46,300 nt of DNA from Firmicutes bacterium UBA3930 (GTDB lineage: Bacteria; Bacillota; Clostridia; Caldicoprobacterales; Caldicoprobacteraceae): contig DGEI01000027.1 in NCBI GenBank assembly GCA_002385885.1, positions 83,941 through 130,240 of the forward strand, in the 5' to 3' direction. Made by a program: the position numbers and the translations under genes. Below the pieces are notes generated by a model, which saw only the letters and a program-made list of their open reading frames with translations, was not told where the DNA came from and did not search any database. This document shows, one piece after another, positions 33,965 to 42,815 of the stretch. The stretch's first letter is position 1. Each line of letters starts with the position of its first letter.

Positions 33965-35122
33965 ATGGTAAATGAAATATATCTGGATAATGCAGCTACT
34001 ACGCCTGTTCATCCCGGGGTGGCAAAAGCTGTAATGGATTGCATGATGTATACTTACGGAAATCCATCGTCTTTACATAGATTGGGGCTGAATGCTGAAA
34101 AAAAGATTAAGGCAGCCAGGGAACAACTGGCTTTTGCATTGGGTGACAGCCCGGACAGCATTTTTTTCACTTCCGGAGGGACGGAAGCCAATAACCTTGC
34201 TATCATCGGGACCGCCATGGCAAGAAAACGTGAGGGAAAACACTGTATAACCACTCAGATTGAACATCCTTCTGTATTGAATACTTTTAAATACCTGGAA
34301 AAAGAAGGATGGGAAGTTACCTATTTGCCAACCGATAACCAGGGAATGCTGGATCCGGAGGATATAACCGGCGCTGTACGGCCGGATACAGTATTGGTAA
34401 GCATTATGCATGTTAACAACGAGATTGGTTCCGTACAGCCTGTTGAAGATATTGTCAGGCTTGTTAAGGAAAAAGGGATGTCACCGGTTATTCATGTAGA
34501 CGCTATACAGTCTTTTGGCAAAATAGATTTAAAGCCAAGAAACTGGGGTATTGATATTTTAACACTTAGCGGTCATAAAATTCATGCTCCAAAAGGAATT
34601 GGAGCATTGTATATGCGAAAGGGAGTAAAAATTCATCCTGTTTTATGGGGCGGAGGACAGGAAAAGGGAGTACGAAGCGGAACTGAAAATGTACCCGGAG
34701 TAGTTGGCTTTGGAGAAGCGGTGCGCTGGATTGAACAGGATGCCGACAAAAAGTATCTCTACCGCCTAAAAGGGATCCTGGCAGCCGGTTTGCAGGAAAG
34801 GATTCCCGATATGGTAATTAATGGCCCGGCGCCGGAAAAGGGGGCCCCTCATATATTAAATGTAAGCTTTCCGGGTATCAGGGGTGAGGTATTGCTCCAT
34901 GCCCTTGAAGATAAAGGAGTGTATGTCAGCACAGGTTCTGCATGTTCTTCCAGACGGGAAGCTATAAGCCCTGTTTTTCAGGCGATAGGGGCAGGAAAAG
35001 AGATAGCCCGGAGTGCTGTAAGGCTAAGCCTGTCTTACATGAACACGCAGGATGAAATGTACAGGGCGGTTGATATAGTTGAAAGATGCGTTAATGAATT
35101 GAAGGGATTTACAAGGAGGTAG
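33965..35122 (+). CDS. Cysteine desulfurase (NifS/IscS family), ThiI partner
   Basis: The 385-residue PLP enzyme removes sulfur from cysteine as a persulfide. Lys205 in SGHKIHAPKG is the PLP lysine and Cys327 in STGSACSS is the active-site cysteine in a long loop, as in IscS. The start is ATG 33965, with AAAGGAGG at 33948-33955 well spaced; ATG 33956 overlaps the site. It precedes thiI by 5 bp, and no iscU or sufU gene follows. This resembles the Bacillus NifZ-ThiI pair, in which the desulfurase supplies sulfur for 4-thiouridine. A wider role in Fe-S assembly is not excluded. Confidence 0.93.
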   Translation: MVNEIYLDNAATTPVHPGVAKAVMDCMMYTYGNPSSLHRLGLNAEKKIKAAREQLAFALGDSPDSIFFTSGGTEANNLAIIGTAMARKREGKHCITTQIEHPSVLNTFKYLEKEGWEVTYLPTDNQGMLDPEDITGAVRPDTVLVSIMHVNNEIGSVQPVEDIVRLVKEKGMSPVIHVDAIQSFGKIDLKPRNWGIDILTLSGHKIHAPKGIGALYMRKGVKIHPVLWGGGQEKGVRSGTENVPGVVGFGEAVRWIEQDADKKYLYRLKGILAAGLQERIPDMVINGPAPEKGAPHILNVSFPGIRGEVLLHALEDKGVYVSTGSACSSRREAISPVFQAIGAGKEIARSAVRLSLSYMNTQDEMYRAVDIVERCVNELKGFTRR

Positions 35123-35127
35123 GGGAA

Positions 35128-36303
35128 ATGGAGAATGTAATTCTGCTGCGGTATGGGGAAATACATCTGAAAGGGCAGAACCGTCCCTATTTTGAAAGAG
35201 TGCTTCAATCTAACATAGAAAAAGCGCTGGAAGCATATAAGGATGTCAGAGTAATAAAAGCCCAAGGAAGATATTTCATTGAGAATGTGGGAGATGACCC
35301 ACGAATTTACGATACAATATCCAGGATATTTGGAATTATATCCTTTAGTCCGGCCTTAAGGGTTGCAAAGAATATGGAGGACATACAGGAGGCTGCTGAG
35401 CTTCAGCTCAAGGATGCCATAGACGCTCAAGGCGGTTTGAATGGATTATCCTTCAAAGTGGAATCCAGAAGATCTGACAAAACGTTTCCTCTGACTTCAA
35501 TGGAATTGAGCCGGACGATAGGTGCCCATCTGCTGAGGAAATTTCCAGGCATTAAGGTTGATGTACATAATCCCATGGTTACCATACACATTGAGGTAAG
35601 GGAATGGACGTATATGTATCATCGTATTATACCCGGTGCCGGAGGTATGCCGGTTGGAACAAACGGAAAAGCTGTGCTGTTGTTATCGGGAGGCATAGAC
35701 AGCCCGGTTGCCGGCTGGATGATTTCCAAGAGAGGGGTTGAACTTACAGCTGTGCATTTTCACAGCTTTCCGTATACCAGTGATCGTTCAAAGGAAAAAG
35801 TAATTGACTTGTGCAGAATTCTTACCGGGTATTGCGGCCCCATAAGACTGTATGTTGTTCCATTTACCCGTATTCAACAGGAACTGTATCAGAAATGTCC
35901 CGATAAGATGCTTACACTGCTTATGAGAAGATTTATGATGAAGATTGGGGAAATTATCGCTAGAAGGGAAGAGGCAGGCGTGCTGATTACCGGTGAGAGT
36001 TTAGGGCAGGTGGCCAGCCAGACTCTTGAAAGCTTAAGCGTAACAGACGATGCTGTATCCATGCCGGTTTTGAGGCCTCTTATAGGAATGGATAAGATCG
36101 AGATAATCGATATGGCAAAAAAGATAGACACTTATGAAACATCGATTCTCCCATATGAAGACTGCTGTACCATATTTGTTCCCAAACATCCCCTTACAAG
36201 GCCGAGACTGGATAAGGTCAGGGAAGCTGAGGCATTGGTGGATGGCAAGGAATTGATTGAAGATGCGGTTGCCAATGCTGAAGTAATTGAGGTAAAGGAG
36301 TGA
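35128..36303 (+). CDS. thiI: tRNA 4-thiouridine synthetase ThiI
   Basis: The 391-residue protein has an N-terminal ferredoxin-like domain, a THUMP tRNA-binding domain (about 60-165) and a PP-loop ATPase with SGGIDSP at 187-193. It has the short form: the C-terminal rhodanese domain of E. coli ThiI is absent. Cysteines in YEDCCTIFVPKHP (near 345) remain. ThiI adenylates U8 of tRNA and transfers sulfur from the desulfurase; in some bacteria it also serves thiazole synthesis. ATG 35128 lies behind AAGGAGG and 5 bp after the desulfurase gene. Confidence 0.95.
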   Translation: MENVILLRYGEIHLKGQNRPYFERVLQSNIEKALEAYKDVRVIKAQGRYFIENVGDDPRIYDTISRIFGIISFSPALRVAKNMEDIQEAAELQLKDAIDAQGGLNGLSFKVESRRSDKTFPLTSMELSRTIGAHLLRKFPGIKVDVHNPMVTIHIEVREWTYMYHRIIPGAGGMPVGTNGKAVLLLSGGIDSPVAGWMISKRGVELTAVHFHSFPYTSDRSKEKVIDLCRILTGYCGPIRLYVVPFTRIQQELYQKCPDKMLTLLMRRFMMKIGEIIARREEAGVLITGESLGQVASQTLESLSVTDDAVSMPVLRPLIGMDKIEIIDMAKKIDTYETSILPYEDCCTIFVPKHPLTRPRLDKVREAEALVDGKELIEDAVANAEVIEVKE

Positions 36304-36310
36304 CTTATGT

Positions 36311-38038
36311 TTGAAGAACAAAGCTCAGCTGGAGGCTATGCTTCGAAGGATAGATGGAAAAGGATACAAGGCTTATAAAGATATACAGGGTGTTTACGAT
36401 TTTGGCAATTTCACCCTGTATATTGATTACGTACAGGGGGACCCTTTTGCTTCTCCTTCACGAATCCGTGTTATAGTCCCTCAAAGGATTGCGGGCTTTC
36501 CGGCATATCTGTATTCGTCCCATCCAAGGCGTAAAGGGCTGGAGGATTATATAACCCGGCAAATTGCAAAAAGCATTGCCGGTATTGTAAAAGGCAGACG
36601 GGGAACGGGAAAGAGCGGGCAGATTTCTGTGATATCCACGGGACAGCAAATACTGAACAGGACATCGGTAATGATAAACTCAACAGGTATCGAGACACGA
36701 TTAAGCATGGGCCTTCCTGCCCATGGAAGAAGGGTGATGGCCGGGCAGGCTGTTGAGATGTTTTTTAATGAGCTTCCCGCTATAGCTGAACGATCCTTGT
36801 TATACAAAAACCTGGACAGAGACGCTGTATTGAAACATGTGAACCTGGCAGAAGATCAATGGATACTGCGAAATAAAATAAAGGAAATGGGCCTGGTTGC
36901 ATTTGTGGCTAACGGTTCAATACTGCCAAGACGCAGTGGTGTCGATGACAGGCCCCTTCAACGGGGTGCCGTTCCCTTCATATCACCTCCGGAACTTGAA
37001 GTCATGGTGGAACTGCCCCATGCAGGCCGCGTCAAGGGGATGGGGATCCCAAAAGGAATAACCCTGATTGTAGGGGGCGGCTATCATGGAAAATCCACTT
37101 TGCTCCGTGCTATTGAGAGAGGAGTGTATGACCATATTTCCGGCGATGGACGTGAACTGGTGGTGACTGCCGGGGATGCGGTCAAGATCAGGGCTGAGGA
37201 TGGCAGAAGGGTTGAAAAGGTGGATATAAGCCCTTTCATCAGCAACCTGCCAGGCAATGAATCTACCGTAGCCTTTTCCACCGATAACGCAAGCGGAAGC
37301 ACTTCCCAGGCTGCCAATATAATGGAAGCCCTGGAGATAGGAACCTCCCTGCTGTTGATTGATGAGGATACCAGCGCCACCAATTTTATGATTCGTGATG
37401 CCCGGATGCAGGCCCTTGTGCATAAGGATTCCGAACCCATAACACCGTTTATTGACAGGGCGGCCGGCCTTTACGAACAGCTTGGCGTTTCAACCATTAT
37501 TGTTGTCGGTGGTTCGGGAGATTATTTCGATATCGCTGACCGGATCATAATGATGGAGAGATATATACCAAAGGATGTGACAAAAAAGGCCAGGGAAATA
37601 GCTGCTGAATTTGCTGCCCGGAGATGCAGTGAAGCAGCCGGAATGCCGTTGCGTGTAACACACCGCTGCCCGATACCGGAAAGCCTGGCGATTGATGGCC
37701 GAAAAAAGAAGATAAAGTCCCGCGGCCTGGACAATATACAATACGGATATACCAATTTGGAGCTGGATGATGTGGAACAGCTGGTGGATTCAAACCAGAC
37801 CCGGGCAATCGGGGATATAATCCGTTATGCCATGGAGAATTATATGGACGGCAAAGCCACCCTGAGAGAAATTGTTTATAAAGTACACAAGGATATTGAA
37901 GAAAAAGGTTTGGATGTTATATCACCATTCAAAGGCTTTCATCCCGGGGATTATGCACAACCCAGGCCGCAGGAAATTGCAGCTGCCATAAACAGGCTGA
38001 GGATTCTTGAGGTAAAACAGGCACCTTCCATGAAATAA
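36311..38038 (+). CDS. Predicted ATPase of the ABC class
   Basis: The 575-residue protein resembles the ABC-class predicted ATPase family (PF09818). Walker A is GGGYHGKST at 255-263, and TSLLLIDEDTSATNFMIRD near 345-363 is the Walker B region. The N-terminal 220 residues (IQGVYDF, DPFASPSRIRV) are typical of this family. There are no membrane helices and no transporter partner, so it is not a classical ABC exporter. Function is unknown. The TTG start at 36311 follows AAAGGAGTG at normal spacing and lies 7 bp after thiI; an ATG at 36307 is out of frame. Co-transcription with thiI is likely. Confidence 0.85.
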   Translation: MKNKAQLEAMLRRIDGKGYKAYKDIQGVYDFGNFTLYIDYVQGDPFASPSRIRVIVPQRIAGFPAYLYSSHPRRKGLEDYITRQIAKSIAGIVKGRRGTGKSGQISVISTGQQILNRTSVMINSTGIETRLSMGLPAHGRRVMAGQAVEMFFNELPAIAERSLLYKNLDRDAVLKHVNLAEDQWILRNKIKEMGLVAFVANGSILPRRSGVDDRPLQRGAVPFISPPELEVMVELPHAGRVKGMGIPKGITLIVGGGYHGKSTLLRAIERGVYDHISGDGRELVVTAGDAVKIRAEDGRRVEKVDISPFISNLPGNESTVAFSTDNASGSTSQAANIMEALEIGTSLLLIDEDTSATNFMIRDARMQALVHKDSEPITPFIDRAAGLYEQLGVSTIIVVGGSGDYFDIADRIIMMERYIPKDVTKKAREIAAEFAARRCSEAAGMPLRVTHRCPIPESLAIDGRKKKIKSRGLDNIQYGYTNLELDDVEQLVDSNQTRAIGDIIRYAMENYMDGKATLREIVYKVHKDIEEKGLDVISPFKGFHPGDYAQPRPQEIAAAINRLRILEVKQAPSMK

Positions 38039-38379
38039 GGCGGTAAAATATAGAAATAATTAATAACTTATCAATATCGGCACATAAGTGTTACAAATTT
38101 GTAAACTTTTATACCCTTGTTCATGAATGTGATACAGGGCATATCTTACAGGGTAATATATATATAAGCATACAAGCCGGTTCAGACGCGGCTTCTCAAT
38201 GAATAAAAGGCGCACGGTGTGGAACAGTCCATGTATTGTGCGGTTTTATTACATGGTTGAGATGGTTTCCTCTTTAACAATCAGGCGGGCCACCGGGCAG
38301 CATAGCAGAATTATATGAATTGCCGCATTCCGGCTTTATCGGTGATGAGAGAACCAAATGAGAAGGTGGTTGATTATAT
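38039..38379 (+). other. Intergenic region before the copper ATPase
   Basis: About 340 bp with several symmetric elements: a perfect 14-bp palindrome (38091-38104), AAGCCG/CGGCTT arms (38174-38194), and a possible terminator-like hairpin (CGCAC 38211-38215 with GTGCG 38238-38242, then GTTTTATT). No open frame and no clear sigma-A promoter are seen. Confidence 0.4.
38091..38104. promoter_or_regulatory. Perfect 14-bp palindrome, possible operator
   Basis: TTACAAATTTGTAA reads the same on both strands. It contains TACA and TGTA half-sites as in CopY/BlaI operators but with a 4-bp spacer where CopY boxes have 2. It lies 275 bp from copA, so assignment is tentative. Confidence 0.35.
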
Positions 38380-40839
38380 ATGGCAAAAGAAGTACTTAAT
38401 ATTACAGGAATGACGTGTGCATCCTGCGCAAGGGCAGTTGAAAGAAGTGTAAACAGGATAGAGGGGGTACAATCTGCAGTTGTAAACCTTGCAACGGAAA
38501 AACTGTCCGTTGAATTTGATGAAAGCAAGACTGATGTAAATGGAATAAAAGAAGCGGTAAAAAAAGCCGGCTATGATGTGCAGGAAGAGGAGAACGAAAA
38601 TATACGGGATATAACCATCCCAATATCGGGAATGACCTGTGCAGCATGTGCCAGGGCTGTTGAGAGATCGATTAATAAACTGCCGGGAATAAATGAGGTA
38701 AATGTGAATTTGGCGACCGAAAAGGCGATGGTGGTTTATGATACTTCAAAAGTAAGAATATCCGTTATAAAAGACGCCATATCAAAAGCGGGTTATACAC
38801 CCCTGGAGATAAAAGAGGATGAAGCAGCTGATAAAGAAAAAGAACGCCGGCAGAAAGAGATTAATACCCTGAGAACCAGGTTTATAATATCCATAGTATT
38901 TGCTGTGCCGCTTTTTTACATTGCCATGGGACACATGACAGGATTGCCGCTGCCGGATATTATTATGCCCGGGCTGCATCCTCTGAACTTTGGCATAGCT
39001 CAGCTGCTGCTTACAATTCCCATAATGGCTGTAGGATACAGGTTTTATACGGTAGGCTTCAGCAGATTATTCAGACGGGCGCCTAATATGGATTCGTTGA
39101 TAGCTATAGGCACAGGCGCCGCATTTCTGTACGGAATCTATGCAATATACCGGATTATCGGCGGAGATACCGAATATGCCATGGATTTATACTTTGAAAC
39201 GGCCGGCGTCATCATATCCTTAATACTTCTTGGCAGATATTTGGAAGCTGTATCAAAGGGCAAGACCTCAGAAACTATTAAAAAGCTGATGGGGCTTTCG
39301 CCAAAGACGGCAGTGGTTATACATGATGACAAGGAAATTGTTATTCCGGTTGAAGAAGTTGAGGTTGGAGACATAGTGCTGGTCAGGCCGGGAGAAAGAA
39401 TTCCGGTTGACGGCGAGGTGATTGAGGGCCGGACTTCTGTGGATGAATCCATGCTTACAGGTGAAAGCATTCCTGTTGAAAAGAATCCGGGAAGCAGGAT
39501 TGTCGGAGGAAGCATTAACAAAAATGGTACCGTAAGGTTCAAAGCAACCAGGGTAGGCAAGGATACAACGCTTGCCCGGATTATTAAGCTGGTGGAAGAT
39601 GCCCAGGGCTCAAAGGCCCCAATTGCAAAGATGGCCGATGTTATATCCGGATACTTTGTACCTATTGTTATTACCATAGCTGTTATTGCTGCTGCGGCAT
39701 GGGCATTATCAGGCGAATCGGCAGTGTTTTCTCTGACTATATTCATATCAGTGCTGGTTATAGCCTGTCCATGTGCTTTGGGCCTTGCCACGCCCACAGC
39801 CATAGTGGTAGGGACCGGTAAAGGGGCGGAATACGGTGTATTGATAAAGAGTGGGGAGGCATTGGAAACAGCCCACAAAATTGATACCATTATATTTGAC
39901 AAAACCGGGACCATTACTGAAGGGGAACCAAAAGTAACCGATATCATCACCAATGGAGATATCAGCCAGGATGAGCTCTTGCAGTTTTCAGCATCTGCCG
40001 AGGCAGGATCGGAACATCCTTTAGGCGAAGCCATTGTCAACAGTGCAAGAGACAGGAATTTGGAGTTAATGAGGGCTGAAAGTTTTGAAGCCATACCGGG
40101 ACACGGCATTGAGGTGATTATACAGGGTAAAAAAATGCTTCTTGGCAACAAGAAACTGATGGATGACAGAAATATCAGGATCCCATTGCAAAATGAGGCT
40201 GACAGGTTGTCTGAAGAAGGTAAAACGCCCATGTTTGTTGCTATTGACGGGAGGCTGGCGGGTATAATAGCCGTTGCAGATGTCATTAAACCCAGCAGCG
40301 GGAAGGCGGTAGAAGCGCTTCATAGAATGGGCATTGAAATTGTTATGATTACAGGGGACAACAGGAGGACTGCCGGGGCTATTGCAAGACAGGTAGGTAT
40401 AGACAGGGTACTGGCAGAAGTACTGCCCCAGGATAAGGCTGAGGAGGTAAAAAAACTCCAGGCAGAGGGCAGGAAAGTTGCAATGGTGGGAGACGGTATA
40501 AATGACGCTCCTGCACTGGTACAGGCTGATATAGGAATCGCCATAGGATCGGGCACCGATGTGGCTATGGAATCGGCTGATATTGTACTGATAAGAAATG
40601 ACTTGATGGATGTTTCTGCTGCAATACAGCTCAGCAAAGCAACCATAAGGAATATAAAACAGAATTTGTTCTGGGCTTTTGCCTATAATTCTGCCGGAAT
40701 ACCTGTGGCGGCAGGGCTGCTTCATCTGTTCGGAGGCCCATTGCTGAACCCCATGATAGCGGCCGGGGCCATGGCATTCAGTTCGGTATCGGTTGTGACC
40801 AATGCTTTGAGGCTGAGAAGGTTTAAACCTATGTATTGA
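38380..40839 (+). CDS. copA: Copper-exporting P-type ATPase
   Basis: The 819-residue P1B-type pump has two N-terminal heavy-metal domains (CASC with Cys13/Cys16 and CAAC with Cys87/Cys90), eight predicted membrane helices, the metal-binding CPC motif at 463-465 (VIACPCALG), the actuator TGES, the phosphorylation site DKTGT with Asp507, and GDGINDAP. CPC and double HMA domains indicate export of Cu(I) (or Ag(I)) from the cytoplasm. ATG 38380 follows GAAGGTGG. A CopZ-like chaperone gene follows 33 bp later. No copper regulator gene (csoR or copY) is visible in the window. Confidence 0.95.
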   Translation: MAKEVLNITGMTCASCARAVERSVNRIEGVQSAVVNLATEKLSVEFDESKTDVNGIKEAVKKAGYDVQEEENENIRDITIPISGMTCAACARAVERSINKLPGINEVNVNLATEKAMVVYDTSKVRISVIKDAISKAGYTPLEIKEDEAADKEKERRQKEINTLRTRFIISIVFAVPLFYIAMGHMTGLPLPDIIMPGLHPLNFGIAQLLLTIPIMAVGYRFYTVGFSRLFRRAPNMDSLIAIGTGAAFLYGIYAIYRIIGGDTEYAMDLYFETAGVIISLILLGRYLEAVSKGKTSETIKKLMGLSPKTAVVIHDDKEIVIPVEEVEVGDIVLVRPGERIPVDGEVIEGRTSVDESMLTGESIPVEKNPGSRIVGGSINKNGTVRFKATRVGKDTTLARIIKLVEDAQGSKAPIAKMADVISGYFVPIVITIAVIAAAAWALSGESAVFSLTIFISVLVIACPCALGLATPTAIVVGTGKGAEYGVLIKSGEALETAHKIDTIIFDKTGTITEGEPKVTDIITNGDISQDELLQFSASAEAGSEHPLGEAIVNSARDRNLELMRAESFEAIPGHGIEVIIQGKKMLLGNKKLMDDRNIRIPLQNEADRLSEEGKTPMFVAIDGRLAGIIAVADVIKPSSGKAVEALHRMGIEIVMITGDNRRTAGAIARQVGIDRVLAEVLPQDKAEEVKKLQAEGRKVAMVGDGINDAPALVQADIGIAIGSGTDVAMESADIVLIRNDLMDVSAAIQLSKATIRNIKQNLFWAFAYNSAGIPVAAGLLHLFGGPLLNPMIAAGAMAFSSVSVVTNALRLRRFKPMY

Positions 40840-40872
40840 ATAAAATAAAAAAAGAGAAAGAGGTTGGATGAA

Positions 40873-41082
40873 GTGGAAAAGAAATTGTATATTGACGGGA
40901 TGTCCTGCCAGCACTGCGTAAACCGGGTTACCAAAGCGCTGGAGGATATACCGGGCGTCAAATCTGTCAAGGTTGATTTAAGTGAAAATCAGGCTGTTGT
41001 TGAACTGGATCACGACGTAGACGATGAAGTATTTAAAACTGCCGTTTATGACGCCGGATATGACGTGACACATATAGAGTAG
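40873..41082 (+). CDS. copZ: Copper chaperone CopZ-like (HMA domain)
   Basis: The protein of about 69 residues is a single heavy-metal-associated domain with GMSCQHC (Cys12, Cys15) and the ferredoxin-like beta-alpha-beta pattern ending in DAGYDVTHIE. Such chaperones carry Cu(I) to the HMA domains of CopA in the cytoplasm. I take GTG 40873, 9 nt from AAAGAGG; the longer frame from TTG 40864 touches that site. It is the second gene of the copA operon and ends before a GC-rich hairpin. Confidence 0.88.
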   Translation: MEKKLYIDGMSCQHCVNRVTKALEDIPGVKSVKVDLSENQAVVELDHDVDDEVFKTAVYDAGYDVTHIE

Positions 41083-41089
41083 CCCATGA

Positions 41090-41123
41090 CGGGCAGGCTA
41101 ATAAGGCCTGCCCGCTGATTTTC
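41090..41123 (+). terminator. Terminator of the copper operon
   Basis: GGGCAGGC (41091-41098) pairs with GCCTGCCC (41106-41113) around a 7-nt loop; the following T run is short (ATTTTC). Confidence 0.65.
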
Positions 41124-41150
41124 TCACAGTACGGGAACAAAAAATCAGTA

Positions 41151-41179
41151 TTGTTAAGATAAGCATATGGTGGTAAAAT
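41151..41179 (+). promoter_or_regulatory. Probable sigma-A promoter of the DnaJ-like gene
   Basis: TTGTTA (41151-41156), 17 bp, TAAAAT (41174-41179). No CIRCE heat-shock inverted repeat is seen. Confidence 0.55.
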
Positions 41180-41232
41180 AAAGTCAGAGAAAGTCAATGT
41201 GGAAAGGGATTTGCCTGTAAGGAGGACTATCT

Positions 41233-42189
41233 ATGGAGTACAAGGACTACTACAAGATACTGGGTGTATCCAGGAATGCGACGCAGGACGATATAAAAAA
41301 GGCATACCGGCGTTTGGCTAAGAAATACCACCCCGATGCAAATCAAGGGAATAAAGAGGCTGAACAAAAGTTTAAGGAAATCAATGAAGCATACCAGGTA
41401 CTGGGAGATGAAGAAAAACGCAAAAAATACGATACTTTTGGCAATTATTACGATTTCCAAAACGGTACCAGCTTTGATCCATCCCAGTTTGGATGGCAAA
41501 GAAGGACATATGCCGGCGGAGGCAGTGGATTCAGCGATTTCTTTGAAATGTTTTTTGGAGAAAACGGACTGGATTTGAACAGTATTTTAGAGGGGCTGAA
41601 CCGGCGCCGCGGCCCCTTCGGCGGTTTTACAGGCCGGTTTGGGAATGGAAGAACCACTCAGATGGGACGGGATATTGAAGCAAATGTGGAGGTAGGATTG
41701 CAGCAGGCTTTTGACGGCTGCAGCAAGATATTGACAGTCAGCGGACCTGATGGATCCAGGAAACGGATCAGGATGAAAATACCGGCCGGGGTCCTTGATG
41801 GAGATAAAATAAGGCTCAAAGGGCAGGGGATTAACGGAGGCGATTTATTCGTTACCGTTCGCATAAAAAAGGAAGACGGACAGGAATTGCAGGATCTTGA
41901 TATAGTACAGGATGTACCTGTATTACCGTGGGAGGCAGTACTGGGCGCTAACATAACGGTCCAGTCTCCGGACGGAAAGAAGCTGTCGGTAAGAATACCG
42001 CCGGCCACTTCATCCGGCAAGAAACTGAGGATACCAAACAGAGGATACAGGGACAGGAAAGGAAAAAGGGGAGATCTGTACATCAGGGTAATGATTGCTG
42101 TTCCCGGTGATATAAGCGGCAGGGAAAAAGAACTTTATAATGAACTAAAAGAGATATCCCGCTGGAACCCAAGGGGATATGAAGCATGA
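41233..42189 (+). CDS. DnaJ-like co-chaperone without zinc finger (CbpA type)
   Basis: The 318-residue J-domain protein has the HPD motif at 33-35 that stimulates DnaK ATPase, a Gly/Phe/Arg-rich linker (about 90-145), and two C-terminal substrate-binding beta domains (about 148-300). The four CxxCxGxG repeats of true DnaJ are absent, so this is a class B co-chaperone like CbpA. It is not next to dnaK, grpE or hrcA. ATG 41233 is preceded by AAGGAGG. It converges on the DUF4364 gene with only 24 bp between the stops. Confidence 0.9.
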   Translation: MEYKDYYKILGVSRNATQDDIKKAYRRLAKKYHPDANQGNKEAEQKFKEINEAYQVLGDEEKRKKYDTFGNYYDFQNGTSFDPSQFGWQRRTYAGGGSGFSDFFEMFFGENGLDLNSILEGLNRRRGPFGGFTGRFGNGRTTQMGRDIEANVEVGLQQAFDGCSKILTVSGPDGSRKRIRMKIPAGVLDGDKIRLKGQGINGGDLFVTVRIKKEDGQELQDLDIVQDVPVLPWEAVLGANITVQSPDGKKLSVRIPPATSSGKKLRIPNRGYRDRKGKRGDLYIRVMIAVPGDISGREKELYNELKEISRWNPRGYEA

Positions 42190-42213
42190 TATGTTTGAAA
42201 TGATTATACCAGG

Positions 42214-42738
42214 TTATTCGGTTAGCTGCTGCATTATGTATTTATATATCTCGGGAGCTTTAGTATCCCAGTTATTGCATATTATTCTTGCCTGTTTGCT
42301 GTCGGTAACGCTTAATCTTAAATCAATAAGCACAATATCATTTTCCATAACCCTGCAGATAACCTGGTAGTCCTTGCTGGAAACACGCTTATACTCGGCT
42401 GTAATCTGGTTTTCTCTTTTAAACTTGTTAAGGTTTTGTGCTGTGTATATATCAATTGCATGGCGAAGCCATTTTGGTATATGCCCCTGGAAAAGGCGCA
42501 AGGTTCTCCGGCCTTTTTGAGTGATGCTGTAAAAGGATTTATGGCCGGTTTCCAGGCATATGAGATGTTCGCTGGACACCAGCTGTCCCAGAAGCTGCTG
42601 GAGATCAAAATAATTCATAATATTATTCTCCAAAAAAAACTGTGTAACCTGGGTATTGGTCAGTGGAATATCCAGGCTGTGAACATAATAGAGTATTGAC
42701 AGCTTATTGTCGGCTATATTTATGGCTTGTTCCGGCAT
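42214..42738 (-). CDS. DUF4364 family winged-helix protein
   Basis: The 174-residue protein starts with a winged-helix domain (about 8-85: DNKLSILYYVHSLDIPLTNTQVTQFF, then HKSFYSITQKGRRTL) followed by a small alpha/beta domain. The architecture matches DUF4364, a clostridial family of probable transcription regulators with unknown targets. ATG 42738 follows GAGGTGAAG. It is transcribed away from the HPr-like gene's terminator on the same strand and may have its own promoter in the short gap. Confidence 0.82.
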   Translation of the reverse strand: MPEQAINIADNKLSILYYVHSLDIPLTNTQVTQFFLENNIMNYFDLQQLLGQLVSSEHLICLETGHKSFYSITQKGRRTLRLFQGHIPKWLRHAIDIYTAQNLNKFKRENQITAEYKRVSSKDYQVICRVMENDIVLIDLRLSVTDSKQARIICNNWDTKAPEIYKYIMQQLTE

Positions 42739-42767
42739 GGCTTCACCTCGGATAAAACAAAAAAGCT

Positions 42768-42798
42768 ATAAAAAGAACACCTTTGAGGTGTTCTTTTA
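42768..42798 (-). terminator. Rho-independent terminator of the HPr-like gene
   Basis: On the minus strand, AAAAGAACACCT, a 3-nt loop and AGGTGTTCTTTTT form a strong stem ending in T-rich sequence. Confidence 0.85.
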
Positions 42799-42815
42799 TA
42801 TTTTTATATTATGTA

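Noticed and set aside
38091..38104. Calling the palindrome a CopY box
   Set aside because: CopY boxes have the form TACA-N2-TGTA; here the spacer is 4 bp and the distance to copA is long. Kept only as a possible operator.
39138..40286. A 382-codon open frame on the minus strand inside copA
   Set aside because: It is the antisense shadow of a strongly supported P-type ATPase; its product is Ser/Thr/Pro-rich without any domain, and there is no ribosome site.
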